Of a stretch of 64,000 nt of DNA, positions 61,676 through 64,000 are shown piece by piece. The first letter of the stretch is position 1; each line of letters begins with the position of its first letter. Under the pieces are notes generated by a model. It worked only from the letters and a program-made list of their open reading frames with translations, was not told the DNA's origin and ran no database searches. This stretch comes from Entomortierella parvispora (taxonomy: Eukaryota; Mortierellomycota; Mortierellomycetes; Mortierellales; Mortierellaceae), in NCBI GenBank assembly GCA_963573315.1, contig OY752145.1, positions 992,001-1,056,000 of the forward strand. Reading direction: 5' to 3'. The position numbers and the translations under genes are program-made.

Positions 61676-61866
61676 GGCAGAAGTGAGGATGAAAGGGGAG
61701 GCAGAGATAAAGATAGAAATGAGGGTGTGCCAAGTAGGGTTCAGAGAAGGAAAGAAACAGCGAGGCTGATGATCATCATCATCATGCATCAACCCATTCG
61801 TGGGCTGTCCCAGCCAGGACAGACTCCCAGTCCCACACTCCCAGCCCCTTTCCCATCTTCACTCGT

Positions 61867-61888
61867 CACGTGATGGTTATCGCACGTG
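61867..61888. promoter_or_regulatory. Tandem CACGTGAT boxes upstream of EMP24
   Basis: Two CACGTGAT elements at 61867-61874 and 61883-61890, centre spacing 16 bp, about 190 bp upstream of the EMP24 start. The spacing is about one and a half helical turns. Fits bHLH factors such as Cbf1; inference only. Confidence 0.55.
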
Positions 61889-61939
61889 ATCACTCGCTCG
61901 CGCTTGATCTGTTCAGCGAACCTCTTTCCTCCGCTTGGT

Positions 61940-62394
61940 TCAAGAGATAGTCAACATAGACAGTGGCAAGTAGACGTTGAAAGCAGCCAAGCTATCCATA
62001 ATTGCCCTCTTGGTGCGTTCCTGATCGATGCGTGAATGACAGAGCAAGAGAACTGCGGTGAGATTGACCCGGGAATCGGTATTGCCTACTTTGGCGGGTT
62101 CGGGGAGGAGAGACCCGATCTTGCCAAGGCGTCCCTTTGAATGGACAATTGCTTCGGAAGGGGGATACAACGGCGATGACTGCCCTCTTGATCAAGACTG
62201 CAGATCCAGTGCAGCATGTCTTCCTGGGAATACGCCGCCATATCTTTAGTGTGCGGTGAAGTGCTCACTTGAAACTGCACCACAAGCTGATTCAGTGCCA
62301 CCAAATTTGACCGTCCGCCGTCCCCGCTGCGCACAGCAGCTGGCTTCTTTTTGCTTCCACCTTCTCCTTCTTTCCTGTCTTTCACTTCTTTCAA
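61940..62394 (-). CDS. Possible two-exon small gene, unknown function
   Basis: Tentative. Exon 1 at 62394-62269 (donor GTGAGC) joins exon 2 at 62179-61940 (acceptor GGGCAG), phase 0, intron 89 bp; 121 aa. Exon 2 reads as plausible protein (YPPSEAIVHSKGRLGKIGSL, VNLTAVLLLCHSRID). The N-terminus is Lys/Glu/Gly-rich. The difficulty is that its start lies only 40 bp from the divergent RIB5 start, inside what should be the RIB5 leader, so either transcripts overlap or the 5' end is wrong. No family was recognised. Confidence 0.35.
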
Positions 62395-62434
62395 TCATCT
62401 CTACCCAACACCACTCACTCTTTCTTTCTCCAGA

Positions 62435-63447
62435 ATGTTTACCGGCATCGTCGAAATCCTCGGTCGCATCACCGACATTGCCCCTCTTGACTTTTCAGAG
62501 TCTGGCGGACAGGGATTCAGCATTACCGTTGGCGATGCATCAGAGATTCTCAACGACTGCCATCTCGGTGACAGCATCGCAGTCAATGGTACTGTCCTAT
62601 CCTTCATAAAATGCCCAGATCCGCCCTTGCCAGATAAACTTCCAATGACCCTGGTACTTGCTTTTAACCCTGGTACCTGCTTTTGACCCTGCTAACTCCT
62701 CTTTTGTTCTATCGTTCCTTTCGATCTACGCTTCCAGGAACATGCTTGACCGTCACCGAATTCGATACCTCATCCTTCAAGGTCGGCGTTGCCCCCGAGA
62801 CACTGCGCAAGACCAACCTCGGTAACTACATTTTCTTTGCCCTTTTCATTTTCTTCCTTCATTCTTCTCCTCTGTTCCAAGATTTGGTCAATTCTCCTGC
62901 CCCTTTCACACACCATACCATGAGCACTCTTCAAATTCGATCTCCTGACGATTGACATGTACAAAATATAGGTTCACTCAAGGTTGGTGATGCCGTCAAT
63001 TTGGAACGTGCCATGAACGCTCACACGCGTTTCGGAGGCCACATGGTCCAGGGTCACGTCGATACCACAGTCTCAATCGTCTCCAGAACCGAGGATGGCA
63101 ATGCCATCACCTTTGTCTTCAAGGTCTCGGAAGAGTACAAGGAGCTCATGAACTATATCGTCCCCAAGGGCTTTATCTGCCTCGACGGCACCTCCCTCAC
63201 TGTAATTGACGTCGATGATGTTGAGAGAACGTTCTCCATCATGATGATTGCTTATACCCAGACCAGGGTTGTCATGCCCAGAAAGGCCATTGGTGACCAG
63301 GTCAATGTCGAGGTCGACATGATGGGCAAATACGCCAGCAAAGGCGTCGAGGCCATGATCAAGCGCTTCCTGGATGGAGAGGAAGGTGAAACCATGGTCG
63401 CCAAGGCTCTTGACCGAGTTTTGGCCAAGCGTGGCTCCTCAAACTAA
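62435..63447 (+). CDS. RIB5: Riboflavin synthase alpha chain
   Basis: Exons 62435-62588, 62738-62821, 62972-63447, both introns phase 1; 237 aa. It converts two molecules of 6,7-dimethyl-8-ribityllumazine to riboflavin and the pyrimidine precursor, the last step of vitamin B2 synthesis. The N-terminus MFTGIVE is the universal start of the family. Each of the two lumazine-binding barrels has its signature: GDSIAVNGTCLTV in the first (formed across intron 1) and GFICLDGTSLTV in the second. RFGGHMVQGHVD is the conserved inter-barrel loop. The C-terminal helix needed for trimer formation is present (GVEAMIKRFLDG). The ATG directly follows TTTCTTTCTCCAG, so a leader intron is possible. Confidence 0.96.
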
Positions 63448-63639
63448 AATAGAAAAGCACGGCGTTGCCAGTCATTTTAATCTAGAACACCATCGCTCGT
63501 CATGTAAATAAAATCAGTTGAGTTTCTCGGTGAACCAGGCAGTGGATGTATTGCAATAAGTTTTTTATTGAGCAAGAAAAGTAACAGGAAAAAATAAACA
63601 AAATGAACGATAATAATGAAACAAAAACGAAGGATGCGA

Positions 63640-64000
63640 CTACTCGAAAGCGTCCTCGCGCTCGACTTCCACAACACTGTCTTCCATCCTGGCAAAGTTC
63701 AAGAAATGTGTGGGACGATGAGACTCGTGGTAGAACTCTTTGGGGGTGTCCAGCACGAGACGGTACTTCATGTCGGGCGTATGTTGCGCGCCCATGAACG
63801 AGTAGTTCCACACTCCAGAGGAAGGAACCATGAAGAAACCCAAGAAGCGATCCGAAAGAAGCATCTGGACCTTCTCGTAGTGCGAGGGCAAGTATCCTTG
63901 TGGGTTGTTGCCAGTGTCTTTGTTGTTACGACCCCACTCGAAACCAGCAGGCGTGAGCTTGTAGGCAGTCAACGAGCACGATCCAGGCGTGAACGAGCAC
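63640..64000 (-). CDS. PRP8: Pre-mRNA splicing factor Prp8, C-terminal end (partial)
   Basis: Only the last 119 codons are in the window; the gene continues past 64000. Prp8 is the central U5 snRNP protein that holds the spliceosome active site. The segment is the end of the Jab1/MPN-like domain and C-terminal tail: [69 protein letters not shown] and [19 protein letters not shown], all nearly invariant in eukaryotic Prp8. The tail ends VEREDAFE. This C-terminal region regulates the Brr2 helicase. Convergent with RIB5. Confidence 0.96.
   Translation of the reverse strand, partial: CSFTPGSCSLTAYKLTPAGFEWGRNNKDTGNNPQGYLPSHYEKVQMLLSDRFLGFFMVPSSGVWNYSFMGAQHTPDMKYRLVLDTPKEFYHESHRPTHFLNFARMEDSVVEVEREDAFE

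Overview
The window is nuclear DNA of a filamentous fungus. The genes are intron-rich: introns are mostly 70-300 bp with GTAAGT-like donors and short YAG acceptors. Proteins carry long Ser/Gln/Asn/His-rich disordered arms, spacers are 0.1-1.6 kb with one gap of about 5 kb, and pyrimidine-rich leaders and homopolymer tracts are common. The gene style and the presence of ATG2, NVJ2, DHH1, YOS9, EMP24 and an Arb1-like protein fit an early-diverging fungus of the Mortierella type. That placement is inference from style and content, not from a search. No transposon, rRNA, convincing tRNA, CRISPR array or phage element was seen.

Layout. 1-8.5 kb (minus strand): a mucin-like single-pass membrane protein, a secreted GDSL esterase/lipase, and YOS9, the ER-associated degradation (ERAD) lectin. 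9.1-13.5 kb (plus): the DEAD-box helicase DHH1 and the mitochondrial Obg GTPase MTG2. 13.6-18.5 kb (minus): the SMP/PH lipid-transfer protein NVJ2. 20-22 kb: an orphan membrane protein ending in a KKxx motif, and a tail-anchored protein with a WxxV motif. 23.6-29 kb: a gene-poor stretch with simple repeats and a long CT-rich tract. 29-35.3 kb (plus): a forkhead factor, the 18S rRNA dimethylase DIM1 and the SSU-processome factor LCP5. 35.6-44.3 kb (minus): a complete 12-exon ATG2. 45-50 kb: two divergent PPR genes. 50.3-58.3 kb: three poorly characterised genes. 58.4-64 kb: ARB1, EMP24, a doubtful small gene, riboflavin synthase RIB5, and the 3' end of PRP8 running off the right edge.

Functional themes. 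Secretory pathway: YOS9, EMP24 and the KKxx protein. Bulk lipid transfer and autophagy: NVJ2, ATG2 and possibly the WxxV protein. RNA metabolism: DHH1, DIM1, LCP5, PRP8, ARB1. Mitochondrial gene expression: MTG2 and probably both PPR proteins. Neighbours are individually transcribed eukaryotic genes, so order alone implies no pathway.

Exon models were built by hand from splice motifs and checked so that phases add up. All multi-exon models below preserve frame. Strand '-' exons are listed in transcription order with the higher coordinate first.
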